Positions 45,301 through 59,400 of a stretch of 64,000 nucleotides of DNA are shown piece after piece. This stretch comes from Argopecten irradians (taxonomy: Eukaryota > Mollusca > Bivalvia > Pectinida > Pectinidae), in NCBI RefSeq assembly GCF_041381155.1, contig NC_091134.1:31687540-31751539 (forward strand). Reading direction: 5' to 3'. Made by a program: the position numbers and the translations under genes. The notes below the pieces were generated by a model. It saw nothing but the letters and a program-made list of their open reading frames with translations, had not been told where the DNA came from and made no database searches. How positions within the stretch are numbered: the first letter of the stretch is position 1; each line of letters opens with the position of its first letter.

Positions 45301-48300
45301 GATAAACCTGACACATAAAGCAAGTCTGAACAAGTTAATTGGTTAATTATTTCATTCACAAATTCAGTACAAACAACATAAAATACTTCAAATGATTCCG
45401 CAGTAATGGAACAGATTATCATTTTCACCATCCTTGCATTAGATACTGAAAACCACCTCTATAATTATTTGATAGAAATATCCGTTGAAAAAGATCGTAC
45501 AAGTTTAGAGGGTTTTTTTTCTGGATGAAACGAGAAAACACAAACCTGCAATACATCATACAAAATGCCCATAGTTTGATAGAATCATCAAGAAGTTTCA
45601 AGAGAAATGAACAAGCATAGACGAATTTTGCAAACAAAAGTATTCATGCAATCAGGAAACTGTCCACATTGATGTTTTTGCGAGTTCTTGATTTTGTGAA
45701 TTTTAAATGTTTGAACTTTTCACGGTGCTACTGCTTTCGCGACTGATAGTCATTTACGCATTCAGCAACACTTGAATAAACATAAAGAAGCGGATTAATC
45801 TTTTGCAGTAAATTGACTTTTTAAGTGATGAGAAAAACAACACTTTCTTGCGTATATTTCTACATTTTTCTCATATCTACATTGTACATTCAGAAATCGC
45901 ACCTGTTACCAATCTACCATTGTAATTTATAGATGCACAGACGCGGTACGCCTGCCTACAGAGTGGACAAGGAGGGCCAATGGGCCCTGGAGGACCAGGA
46001 AGCTTTTTCTCTGGACAGTCAGATGATGACGATTCACACTCGGCAGAAGATCTGTTGTCCTCTTCATCTACCATGACGGGAACCTTGGGTTGTGATGACA
46101 TACCTGGCACGCGCATCCTCGTGTCAAAAGTCATCCATGGCCGCGGAGGTCCGTTCGCGTCTTGTGGAAGTCCTAACGAGTTCTGCGATGACGTCATCTA
46201 CAGCAACAGTCGTCTGTCAGTGATGTGTAACAGGAAGATCAGGTGTTTTCCCAGCACAACCTCGAAAATGATACCCCAGTGTGGCACCAGTAGTAACTTT
46301 GTCCATGTGGAGTATGAATGTGTAAATCGTAAGTATACATAAAGTCATTGTTAATCTACCACTGTCTCTCGAGGAAAGAATACAACGAGTAATGGAATTT
46401 GTCATAAGATTTTATTCAGATCTACATATTCGGTTGAAGAACACATATTTAGGTCAAAAACACCGTCGGGATAACTCTTTCTTCTTCTGATTATATTTGT
46501 TATCAATGTCACAAAATTGAAAATATTATTATTGAACATATTAATCATATTGCATTAAAATGTTGTCTTAATTTGTCTTTCAGCCTGGTCAGTGTTCGAT
46601 ATTTGCCACGATTCCACCACGAATGTCCAGCTCTCTAACCTATTCATCATGTCTCCTAAGACAGCGAGCGGAGCTTCCACGTGCGAGTGTATCATAAAAG
46701 GTCAAGCGAATGGACAGGTTACTCTGGACTATGTCCAGTCCAACACGGACCCTGCACACTGCGCCACCAACTACCTTCTGGTAGAGAGCAAATCATTGGG
46801 GAACAACCAGACAGCCGTGAACAAGCAGAACAACCACTGCGGACGGAAGACTGTTACAAAGGATACGTACGAAGGATCTGTCCGTCTTACTTACGGAACC
46901 AAATCACCATTCTTCAATAATGGATTTCTTTCCAAAATCACAGGTATGAATCCTTTTCTCATTAAAAGCCATAATTCAGGTAGCCTTGAAAGAAAAATGA
47001 TATATCCTCTGCTCATTCAACATGAGGTGAGCGGTTAACCATGTGAAGACGACTTTTGTTCTAAGACACTACATATTCTATATGCTTGATAGTTTCTACT
47101 CATGATTTGCATTTGTGTCGTTAGAGTAATGCAACCAGACAAGGGATGCTGTTCTATGGTTCTGTCCGTATAATCCAGTAAGCTAAAATGCCTTTTAACA
47201 CACTGCCTAATCTGAACAAATCACGATAACTTGGTTTGAGTGTCCATCTATGTTTTATATAGAAAAAAATGGCATTCTAGGATTAATTTTTATTCTTACT
47301 TTAAGCTTGCATTATCTTTATTTTGTCTTTTTAAATCATTACAGTGCCAAGCGGTGCCAACCAAGAAGTGTCAGTCCAGTGCGGTGCAGTGTTTTCTGCA
47401 CAGGACCAGCAAGTAAGTCCTCAGGCAGGTGCCCCCGATCCGATCTACAGACAGATGGGTGGTTACTACAATAACCCCTTCAACGACATGGCGGCCTATA
47501 ACAGATTCCTCACCACGGTTTCACCATTCCAGGACCCTTACTATGACAACAGGAATTCTACACAAGGTTCGGGAAGAAATGCTGCACGTGCGACTTGGCC
47601 TGATCATGCGCAAAACAGACACCGTCGACCTTACTGGGACAGGGGTTACTACGGTGAGCAACGCTTTGGGCCAAGACCCTATTCGCCGTACGGACCAGCA
47701 CCTATCAGGGGAGTCAACGCAACTGGCCCCGGAGGGAGTAATCAGACAGCTCCTCAGATCCCTCCGCCTTCCTACAATCGCAGGTACTATCCTCCCCCAA
47801 CACCTTTTTGGAGATTCATGCGCCAACGCCGAAATAGAAACTTGGATCTTTTCGCAGATGGCCCTATGTTTCAGCGATGGGGTGGATACCAACGACAACC
47901 TCCGATGGGACGTTGGCCACAAAACAAAGGTCCACCTTCAAGAGGTCCCAAACCTCCAGTAAACGGTACAAAAGCAGCAAAGCTTCCTAGCGATGTTGAA
48001 TTCATTGGGAATACTGCATCACGAAATGTTGAAAAAGCTGCCAACACAGAAGGGCAAAACCCGCCTCCTCGTCCACCCCAAGCTCACGTGAGTGATGATG
48101 ATGACAGCGACAACAAGTTTCCTACAGAAGCAGGTATATGCAATCGGACTTTCTATCGCATTATATTTCTTGAAGGCATGGCATTTTCGTTCTGGATTTT
48201 GTTTCCACAAAAATTAAAAGATTTAAGCGATTGTGATATAATCTAGTAACATTTTGAAACTAGAAACTACCACTCCTGTTATATAGAAGGATATCGGCAA

Positions 48301-49475
48301 GGTGATCTAATAATATATTGATTCCTGGACGACTTTGATTGAAGTTGTATTTCTTTTAATTTCCACCATCACAAATTGTCATAAAACATACAATTTGTGA
48401 ATATAGATGCTAATATATGATGGTTCAGATCCATAAAAACACCAGTATAATATTGACATAGTGGTAAATGTCGCATGAAATATCACACGTTTTGAAAGAA
48501 CCGCCACAGTCAACGCCATGTTTCAAACTTTGGGGTAATATCGGAAAACCGAATTGCATAACGTGACTGACATCGGTGATACCTGTATAGACCGAAACCT
48601 CACAAGTCGTATCATGTGGTCAACATCGGCAATACCCGTAACACTTTCAATACTTTTCTATGCCAAAATTACAGCAAGTCACAGACCATACAACTTTAAG
48701 ATTACTAACCATGCAAATATTGTCATGTTGTTCGGTGAATTAACAAATACTTTAATATAGCTAATCCAGAGAAACATTATCTTTCTACTTAAAAGGAGCT
48801 CAAGTGAATAATTTCAGCATATCTTCATTGGAATATTCTAGTGTATTTCTGTATCAAGCTCATACAATATAAAAATAATGTATGTCATTATTTCCCTTCC
48901 AGGGCGACTTGCAGCATACATTGTAGGAGGTACGGGAGCGGTCCTCTCCGCTGTTGGAGGTGTTGTTATGGTAATGCTCTGTAGCAGAAGGTACGTTTTC
49001 AAGAAAAATAATTCAAGAGTCTACGTGAGGTCTTATGCATTAATATCCTAACTTTAGAAATTTGACACTAGAAACCAATGATGAATAGTTTCTGTTGCTT
49101 TCCAGAAGACGTCGGAGAAATTCAGAAGAGAGCGATGACGCTTCACAGAGAAATGTTGGTCCTATCTATTCTCTTCCCACCCACAACCTTGGGCGCGTGC
49201 ATGTCAATGCTGCCTACGTAAACTCTGATGGTGAAGGATCTGAGGCCGGCTGGAGCGAATTAGATCTTGAGGACCCTTCAGACCCAAATAGTACTGCCAA
49301 CACACCATCTCGAGCAGCACGTGGGGACAAGAATGCCACCGGAAATGGAAGTCGCCAAAAAGCGGCCGATTTATCAGCTGGTACCATTCTAGGAATATCC
49401 AACCTGGCATGTCCAGCTGCTGGAGCGTCGAGACGAGAGGAAGATGGAAAACGAATCTACGACAATAATATCTGA
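42307..49475 (+). CDS. Type I membrane protein: SUEL-lectin-like, CUB-like, TM, tyrosine tail
   Basis: Six coding exons: 42307-42364, 45933-46328, 46584-46943, 47345-48133, 48903-48990, 49106-49475. All phases agree, 2061 nt and 686 residues. Residues 1-21 form a signal peptide (MKCSDIVRCFILQFLWSLSN). Residues 27-150 resemble a rhamnose/galactose-binding SUEL domain: HGRGG at 88-92 (where YGR is usual), CDDVI, CNRKIRC, then QCGTSSNFVHVEYEC, with eight Cys in all. A Gly/Pro and acidic insert follows the first Cys. Residues 152-271 are CUB-like: a Cys near the start, CEC, further Cys, and a GFLSKIT end. Residues 272-534 are low-complexity Tyr/Arg/Pro/Gly-rich and probably disordered. The TM helix at about 539-561 has repeated small-residue (GG, GxxxG-like) spacing. 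The 123-residue tail has YSLP, YVN and YDN motifs. The likely role is a surface glycan-binding receptor or adhesion protein; this is an inference from domains. Confidence 0.8.
43449..43804 (+). mobile_element. Inverted-repeat element (TTAA family), copy F
   Basis: A 356-bp copy with the best-preserved termini (AGATGCTCCACCGCTGACAA at left, GTCGGCGGTGGAGCATCT at right) and TTAA on both sides (43445-43448 and 43805-43808). Lies in the long first intron of the lectin-like membrane protein. Confidence 0.85.
45272..45311 (+). repeat. Two-copy 20-bp direct repeat
   Basis: GACACGATAAGATAAACCTA occurs twice in succession (second copy ends CCTG). Located in intron 1 of the lectin-like gene. Confidence 0.75.
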
Positions 49476-52400
49476 ATGCTCCAGAATGTTCGTTAAGATG
49501 TTTTCAATCCAATTGTTGTAAACAAGTGCTATTTTAATTTTATTCGTGTATTTGTAATTGTCTAATTCATCCATGATAAATATCCCTAACCACTTTGAGC
49601 TGCCAATTTGAAATAAACACCTTTGACCTTGTCATGTATATTTAAACTTATTCTTCTCTCCCATACAAAATGGAAGAAACATATCAAACACACTAAAGCA
49701 CTCCCCAAAACCTACAGAAATTATGCGATTGAAACGATCATACCTACAAACACTTCATGACTATAGGAATGCAGCTTAAAGTGCTTGTTATTTACAACAT
49801 GATAAAATTAAATGTCTTGCTGGCCGTTGTCAGTATAATGTGACCGGCTGGTGGGATGTGCTGTGTGATGTCACTTGGTAGTTTCAGTCGAAAAGCATCA
49901 GAAAATGGTTAAAAGTTTCACGAAATAGGAAAATCACAGAACACTGAAATGATATGCCTTGTATAAATAGGACATTTATCAATCTTACCTACATCTACAA
50001 AGAGAAGTATCATATTAAAAAATCAGCGTTGTAGTTAGTCTGACCACCTATATGGTGCGCCGATTGTGTCAACGTCTTCTTAAACGTAATTCATATAAGT
50101 TTCTAATCTAACATGATGTTATATCATCATAATGTGGTAACATTTTAAAGTATAGGGAAGGATATGATTACGGAAATGCAATCTTTTAAATTTATAAGAT
50201 ATAAAAAAATATTTTGTCAACGCAAAATTCTATCATGAAGTTTACATACGATCCGCCTGTTATCTAGATATTTGTCAGCGGAATATTTTTGCTAGTGTCA
50301 AACTAGTGTCACTAGTGTAATATGATATAGAACGATTTCATTGGCGGTCTCAGTCAGGAATACAATGTGACGTCAAACAAAACTATGAAGTGACTTCAAG
50401 AGGTGAAGTCAGTATATAAAGAAAGCGATAATAAAATGACCGTCTCCGCTGGATTTTTGCAGCCCATTTTGACATTGAAATCCTTCGAAATGTCGGTTTT
50501 TGTAGTTATGTGATTAATACATCGGGTACACAAAATCTTCTTTAGAATGGTTGATACAATGTAATGTCAAATGAACACTCATTTAAGACCCTGTAATATG
50601 AGACATAACACCAGAAGTAAAGATATGATAGATATGTTCATAATCAGGATAGATTAATGGAATCGTTCACCCCCTTAGGGGTGAGACGGGAGAATCTCAA
50701 CCCGAGGGGTAAGATTCTTAATATCTTACACCGGTAAAACTGTGGATAGCCCTGTCTGGGGTAAGAGAAATGCGTTTCTTGTCTAGTGTGTGCCAATGTA
50801 TTTAAATGTTTCCAAGACATGCACTTTCAATATGACAAAGCAATTTTAGTTAAGATATTATCACAGGCATTTTATTCAATACAATATTGCCTATGTACAA
50901 CGTTTACAATAATTTAACCGATTTGAATAGATTGGGTTTCATTCCAATCTCACTCCCCCAATTATTTATATATATATATACAATACATAACATCTCAAAA
51001 ATTGGTCTTCACACATTTACCCTAGACAAAATGCCAGAGCTACATTACTTTAAATATACTAAAAGTGATTCTATCCAACATCCGTCATACTTAGATCATT
51101 CATACACCACTGACACATGAGAAATATCTTAAAGATTCATGATAAAACATACGCACTGTGCTGAAATGGAATTGCATGTCTGTAGAAAGCGTTTAGCCAA
51201 CATCATGCCTTCACATGTATTGAATCTAACATATTTCATAATAACGTCAAAGGATATACTGTCAACATACATTTTAAATGTTTATGAGAAGAACGTTTGC
51301 AGGCAATAAATCTGTTGTTCTGTTATTCATATTGAAACGTGTACCCGCACGCATCATTTCATCATACACTCAATCCATCGTTCTCAATGATAAACACTCT
51401 CAAAATTAATCTGACATATGCTTATTATATAACTGTGTTTTATATTTTGTATTTGTATTCGCATAAGTAAAGAGAATCTATTAGTAGAGAATCAACTTGC
51501 TTAAGTTTTAAGCAATTACAAAACATATATATTGTAAGCATGAAGAAAACCTTGAACCAAATTTATTTCAAATAAACAAAAGAATAAATTACAATGAAAT
51601 TGTATGGTCCGGGTGATGAAGGTGAATTCATATACAGATTAAAATGAGGAAGGAAGTTCATGTATCCTTCAAACAAGGATGATTAAAACTTTCTGTGAAA
51701 CCTTTTAATGCACTTTACGTATCGCTTTCAAAATAATAACCACTAAAATATCTTTATGACATATCAGCTTTAACGATGATGCAGAGTTTTGTAAATATTC
51801 TGATTATATTATAATTAATTTAAAATTAAATGTGGAATGTCTGATCTGATAATTGCTATATATTGCCGTTTTCAATTCACATATCTCATTATGGGAACAT
51901 TTAAGAGAGATATTTATTTCTGTGTGTCATATTGGTCTATTTATATACATAAACATAGGGCATCTCTTAATTGTAACTCCCATACTAAAGAGATAGGCAA
52001 ATTACATACTATTGAGCAAAATTGCCAAATGCCTTATAAAAGACCACTTTTTCTCAAAAACATACATTAAAATTTAAAGTGCAAGTTAAAAAGAATGCAA
52101 TTGAAATTGAAAAGAAATAATGAAATCAGATTAGTACAATAGTTTATCAGAGATTCCACTAATAAATAATGACTGCCTTCCATACACCATTGAAATGTCT
52201 TATAAAACGATTACAAAAATCTGACATTTTATTAATGTATTTGTGTTATCCGAATTGAATACTTTATGATTTCATTGTTTACTTTAATAGATCAAAGAAT
52301 GCCATCTATTTCACATGATAACAAATTGATAACCGACATTATTTTAAACGTTACTGGTTGTTAAAATCAATATTGCAGCCAATGAAATGACTCGACACAA

Positions 52401-53425
52401 TAACATATTTCACTAGTATTAATAACCAAATAAATAAAGATCGCACTATAATGGGTGGTTTTTTATGATTATTAAGGAATGAAAAACTGCCACACTGACC
52501 TATGTTCTCGTCATAAAAATTTGAATTTGTACGTCTGCTATTGTAAGCAAACATCGAAAAGACGAGGGCTGAACTGACACATACTAACACTAGCACCGTT
52601 TGTAATGCTTCTCATGAAATCAATTGCTTATAATGTCAGATCTCGTTAACTAGAACTCGAAGCCCATGGTTATCTGAAAATAACTTTCATGTAACTCGAA
52701 CACCATGATTATCTTGAAGTACATTCGTTTTCCGAACCAAACCTTTTACTACATCATAAGTGATTTCAGGTACGACATAATACTCGGACACTAAAGTAAT
52801 ATAAATACTAAAGTTTATCATGGTCTCGTCGATTTCCAGTTAACGAGGTTTGATACTAGTTTATTTTCTGTAATTAACATTAATATTACAATTCTCATGC
52901 AATTATAAGTATTTTAAGGCAATGATAGCTTTCAATAATTACATTTAATGCAATATCTGAGATCAGGTAGCAGTTTTTCATCCATTAAGATGTTTTTTAC
53001 AATATTAAAAACACTTTCAACATAAAATGGTTCTTGCATATACAAAGTTCGACAACTCCCAGAATACCACAGCAACTGGAGAGCATCCATTATATGAATA
53101 GCGTCTTTCGATTGACCAATTAAAAGTTGTTTAGATGACCTACCGACACTATCGCCATTCACCAATCGACAGTGTTACTAATTATTGACCAACTTATTTC
53201 TTGAATCGATTGAATGACGTTTATATGAAATTGACCAATCGAAAACATCGTTATTCATTAGAATAAACAATGAAAATGCTATTTTATAAATACATTTTAT
53301 AAAGTATTTCTATAAAATGCTTTTCGACCAATCAATGACGTTGTGTTTGCTCAAACACATATTATGCTTTTCACATGTCTGTGGTCAATATTTCTCATGT
53401 CATGTTTCTTGTGGACGAAAGAAAG
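49476..53425. other. Intergenic region between convergent genes
   Basis: About 4 kb of AT-rich sequence between two genes that converge. It begins with the 3' UTR of the lectin-like gene. A GC-rich palindromic patch (CACCCCCTTAGGGGTGAG near 50670) belongs to an unrecognised repeat. No exon could be supported. Confidence 0.5.
49612..49617 (+). terminator. Polyadenylation signal of the lectin-like gene
   Basis: AATAAA, 137 nt after the stop codon, followed by a GT/T-rich stretch (TTGACCTTGTCATGTATATTT). Confidence 0.7.
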
Positions 53426-56400
53426 TCATCTGACCGGAGTGAGACTTGGGCGAACGTTCAGCACAGTCCTCATGTACTTGCGCAGATGGCTCATCTGATG
53501 GGAGGACATCTCCTGCCACATGGAGAAGAGCTTTCCACTAGAAGCAATGTCGTGCAGTAAGTCGAAATGATGAACAAGGCGAAGATTTTCGTTATACATA
53601 GAATGTGCCACCATCTTCTTGGACCCCTCGTCATTAGCAACAATGACGACTACATTCACTGAAAAAAGAGATAAATAATTCTTAAAATACGTGATATTGA
53701 TAAACTAAAAGTGCTCCAGTCCGTGTCCATCAAGGCACGCAACACCCCTTCCAATTCATGGCGGGGACATACATAATGTATACTGGCTGGCGACCTATTA
53801 TCGTGATATACTCAGTATCGTGATTTGAATAGCGCAACAGACAAAATGCAATTTTTATATTTCATTTTTTATATCGACTTTCCAAATACCATGAAATGAA
53901 TTTAATAAATGATTATCAAAAATGAATGTTATGTTCAGGTAGACTTTATGTTTGATCAATTTCAATGTTATTATTATATGGACCAAAATGTAATGCCAAA
54001 CGGATTTGATCTAAGGCATAATCTTAAGCTTTTCCTTAGGAATAAAGTAGATTTATGGTATGATAATTTCCATTCTAATAAAGGCTTGTCTATTTCGTGT
54101 AATTCTGATTAAAATATTTAATGAGTTATCTCATGAAATTTATTTATAGCATTATTATTTCTGTCACATGTAAGTCTAGAAATGATGGTACACTGAGGAC
54201 AAAGGTAACATGTGCGTGCTGCACACTTCTGCAGTGTAAAAGGAAAATGAAAAATCCCATTTAATGTGTATAACATTGTCACGAAGTAAAGATTAGTCCA
54301 GGCGGACGTATTGATCCTCCTCCACGTTGCATGTGCCACTTCAGCTACATTATCAAAAGTCAAATCATAAGTAACTTGGCAACATCCTCAATAACCGTAA
54401 AAATACAAAACGAACTAACACACATTCTGGAAAATGCCAACCTTCATACAGAAAAAAATGCAGACGTGGTATAAAATGTGTTATATAAGGTAGTTAACTA
54501 ACCTGTTATGTCCTGACGGTTACGTGTTATATAACCTAGGTAAATAACCTGTTATCGTCCTGACGGTTACGTATTATATAACTTAGTTAACTAACCTGTT
54601 ATCGCCTTAACGATTACATGTTATATAACCTAGTTAACTAACCTAGTTTTCGTCATGCAGGTACGTGTTATATAACCTAGTTAACTAACCTGTTATCGTC
54701 CTGAGAACTTTAACGGTAGCTATGTGAAGATCCCAGCCATTAGTTTTACCAGACGACACTTCGCAGTCACATATTACTACGTAGAGTTTGCAGGGCGGAA
54801 CATTCTTCACATCATTTATGTTTTCTATGATGAAGAATGGGTTTGAGGCTAACTTCACTTCGGTAAAGTTCTTCAGCATCGCTTCAATCAGTGCCGTGTA
54901 GATGTTGTTATTTTCCTTCCGGAACAGAAGTACACACATCTCGTTTCTCAGGAAGATGTGTTTAGGTGTAGAGCAACCAGACGAGCTCTGTAAATGGAAA
55001 TAAAAACTTGGATAGTTATGGTTAAAACCAAGCCCATAATCATTAAAGATAATAAGTACAGAAATATTGCAGAACATTGTATTGATCCTGCGACGATTGT
55101 AATGTTTCAGGAGTCAATAAATATATAGTTTGTGCAATTTGTATTTTCGAACTGGCAACCAAATCGCATGCTATTTTGTGAAGATATACGCTCTGGTTAC
55201 CGTTCGAGTTGTAGTCTCAAAACCTGTGTATCCTGATCGGTTTTAACATTTCAATATTCAAAATACTTCTTCAGTTGCGCCAGACCCAATTAATACGAAC
55301 ATTTTCAAATAGTACTCATGCATGTAAATGGGCAAATGATGGGTCAAAAACAACATGTATATATAAAAAATAAGCTTGTGTTAAGACGAAATCTCAATGT
55401 TCTAATTTAGCATAAATAACTATAAAGCATCCTCAATCAGGCAATCGGAACTACAATGATCTAAATATGACATATCCTGGATATCAAAATTATACAATTA
55501 CAGTGGCGTAGGAAGATGAAACGTCATGGGGGGCAAAGGTCCTCAATATTTTGTAACCCCCCCCCCCCCCCGCCACACCTACATGAGGAGATTAATTCAA
55601 CTCCCAACCATATAATATATGCTTTATGTACATTTTTCATATATCACTAAATTTAATCCTTGTACACATTTATAGACAGTGGGGTCGCTAAAAGGAAATT
55701 AACGAATACGCAAATTGGCCAAACTAGCGTGTGAGCGTCGAAGGCGCGAGATTTTTGTGTTTTATTAGGGGTCTGAGGGTGACCCCCGGGATCAGTTTTA
55801 TGTATTTTGATGATTTTGCGATCGCCCGAAAGCGCGAGATTTTGGTGTTTGGGGGGTCCGGGGGTCTCCCCCGGGAAAAAATTACGATTTAGAATGGCTT
55901 AGATGAGTTTTACGATGCATTTTGATGAATTTGCGAGCGCCCAAAGGCGCGAGAATTTGGTGTTAGGGGGGTCCGGGGGTCTCCCCCGGGAAAAAAATTA
56001 CGATTTAGAATGGCTGAGATGAGTTTTACGATAAAGTTTAATGATTATAAAGCGTTCTTAACATGGTAATTTTTCGATTTAAAGCTACCTGCATTTAGAA
56101 ATGATAATTGTGTCGTAATAACATTATGCAACCCTACTCGATCTGAATATACCGGCTTCACACCATCGGCACATTGTTGTGTAACATAAAAAAAATGAAT
56201 TAATTGTCTCGCTAAGACATATAAACAAATTGATCTTTTAAGAGACATTTTTTAAAATAGTACATAGAATTCCTTGATGGAGATTTTTAGTCTAGTTTGT
56301 GTGTATTGAATTTTTACTATTTAAGGTTTGACATTATGTGCTTGAACGTTTTAGGAAATGCGCCGCGCAGCGGAAAATTTTCTAGAATGAAGTACGAAAA

Positions 56401-59400
56401 ATGTGCCGGAGGACCCTTTTTTCTTTCAAATAAGCATTTTTAGAAAATTTCAGTCGGCGAAAAGGGGGGGGGGCAAAAATACATGTTTGCCCCCCCCCGT
56501 CCTCGGGAAAATACATGTTTGCCCCCCCCCCCCCCCGTCCTGGGAAACGTGGGGGCAGTTGCCCCCCCTGCCCCCCCGCTTCCTACGCCCCTGAATTATA
56601 GTAATGGTGAACTTCATACTGTAAAGGCCGAATTTCAGTCTCGCTTGTAACGCATTCATGTATTTATTGAAAAGCCTATATAAGTGTAGCACTTTTCTTT
56701 AATTTATTTTAGGGATGTTCTGTCCTCGATAATCACAACCTAATATACATATATCAATCGGCTAAACTAGACTAATGATGCATTACATTTGGATTTCCAT
56801 TTTTTTTATAAATCATATAATGGCTGGCGGTGAAAGGCGGGTAAATCAATATATCGTGAGCAGGATGTTATCATGTTACCAGCTGTCAGTCTCCTGGCAA
56901 GGAATATGTACATTTATATGATATAAAAAGGAAATCGTGCCTGAAATAGCAATGTGTGTTTAATATACATCACACGGATACCTTACATTTAATATCAATA
57001 TTTCACCTTCTGTCGTGTAAGAAATCTAGAAAGCGATACTCTATTATCACGGTTCGACATTATGATTTCCAACCTTTGTAAAATCAGGATATGTTCAACA
57101 TACTAAAAGTAGACCAGCCCAGGTTTCCTAATCTTAGTTCAAGGCCAAAATACATTTTTAGTTTGTATACATTTTAATATCTATAGCTAAATGGTACTAC
57201 ATTTCTATCAACCATGGCAACTAAAATAGTGTAACAGCACGCGCAAAAATAGGAACGTTCATGTCTGCATATCCATTTGTCTTACATAATTTGTCGGTGC
57301 GTTTCTTATGTCTTATCAAAGAAACTTAGGATAAAAAGTAAAATAATATCTATTGTTAACATCATAGTACCATGGTTCATTGTCGTGATAAAAAAGTTTA
57401 ACATTGATGCTTCAATCCTACTTACGGACGGGACATTAAAACCTTCAAGGAATGAGTACATACGTCATTAAGTCAGGAAACAAAACTTAACCCCAATTAA
57501 AAGTCTCCGTGTTGAGAAGGTTTGGGTTCACTGACATCGTGGGAAGCTACCGATTCCTTGGATGAGGTATGGCTGTAGGCATGGTTGTAGGGATAAATCT
57601 TTAGATTTACAGACTTGCAGTGAAATATATTCCAGAGGGGATAAAATATTTATCGAACATGCACGGAGACTGAAATTTCAGAATGGAGCATCAAGAACGT
57701 ATTTTAAATACTAGGTTTTAGCGAATAGGTGAACAAACCATTTTCGTACAGATCTTTTTTATTTCAAAAACACCGGTCAGCATTGTAATGGCTGCTCAAT
57801 TTATATACTGCATAGAGTCTTCAGTCTTCAGATGAATTTGAAATATATATTTCCGAGAGTTTGTTTAACTTAACACTCATTATGTCGAAATTGACATTTA
57901 ACTTTCTGTATATGTCAACTTTAACGAGACATTCCATTCCTTATTACCTACATCTATCTGTTATTATATTACTAACGTAAGTTGTTCTTCTCTGGGATTT
58001 TTCATTTTAAAAGCAGACAATTTATGCTTCTTTTCATCGATTTTCTGCCTTGCTTCTGAATTCACACTCACACTCTTGGCGTTACACGTAATCAAAGAAA
58101 TAGATTTTTATGAAAAAACATAAACGACATTATTTTCGACACATTGAAAAGCGTTAACACACAAATGAACGATAATTCTCTCGGAATGTGATTTCAGACA
58201 GGATGGTAATTCAGCATTAACGCCACGAGTAACGCCTTTTAACCGGATCTAGAAACAAAATTTCTTGATTATAGCGGCATGCAAAAATAAATTAATAATC
58301 ACTTTAACCGTTGATTATGTTTTTTTTAATACCAGGGTAACTTCGATGAAGGATGCTCGTTTTACCACCACTTAAACATGATCCATCGACACTTTTATAT
58401 ATATGTGACTGTCTCAAAGCACGGCAATATGCTTTTGTAATAAGAACACGTAATGCCTTACCTTGTAAGTTTTAAAATCTCTAAACGACGGTAACTTATA
58501 GCTTGAGTGATACTTTGAATCTGCCTGTCTCCGGACTTCGATTTCGAATAATATATTATTAAATCCTTTAAACATAGTAAGTGGATTAGTTGATAAAATG
58601 TTATGAAATTTTGCTATAACACTACAAAAGTGTCCAATCACATTATAAATTCACCCAAGAAGTTAAATTAGCATTGCACTAAAAAGCTGTTTTATGAACC
58701 GGTATCTAGAAATCATCAATTATATAATGTGTTTTTAGGTAGGGGAGGGAACATTTTGAAAAGGAGTGGGAACGAAATAGGATGACACCACAGATATCAA
58801 ATCAAATACTAGCAATTAGGATGCATAGGAAAGATCAACGTCGCTCATATAGAAAATAATCGACTTATTGAAAGTAAATTTTTAGAATAAAAAAAATGAT
58901 ACCGCACTTAATAATGCATTACTAGGATCATATTGTTTAGGGATGTACAAATAGATCGTCTACCATTTCATCAAATACTTGGAGAACACATTCACCAGTT
59001 ACTACAATAACCGACATACTACTTGGAAACCTCCTCTACGGTGCTATTAATAGGGGATGTCTCTTTCGCTTACTCAGAGATATTCTTCAATACTAAGTGG
59101 GGGGAAAACTCAGCAATTATTGAGAAGCACATGATCGGGCACTCACAGACCACCTCCATGTTCTGCTGTGATCGTTTTTCAGGTCAATAGTGAGGACGTA
59201 CTTAATAAATGACTGAGAGCGGTTATCGATACACATGTCTTCAATTGTTTTGTCCAATGCATATGGGTCCAGCTTGGTACTGCTATAAGGACACGGAATT
59301 AATTTCAAGTAGACCTCACCTATAACACACATGTGAATCACTTTATTATTCAAATTTGACTTCAGAAGTATTGAAGGCATTTATTGTATGTTACTTACAA

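Noticed and set aside
45877..46197. Minus-strand open frame with Gly-Pro-Pro-like stretches (collagen-like)
   Set aside because: Antisense shadow of the lectin-like exon 45933-46328, whose plus-strand phases and Cys pattern are far better supported.
47429..47962. 177-codon open frame in another phase of the lectin-like linker exon, and the antisense frame 47521-47922
   Set aside because: Both overlap the exon 47345-48133, which connects in phase to its neighbours.
56403..56692. Pro- or Gly-rich open frames
   Set aside because: Produced by poly-C/poly-G tracts at the end of the hAT-like element.
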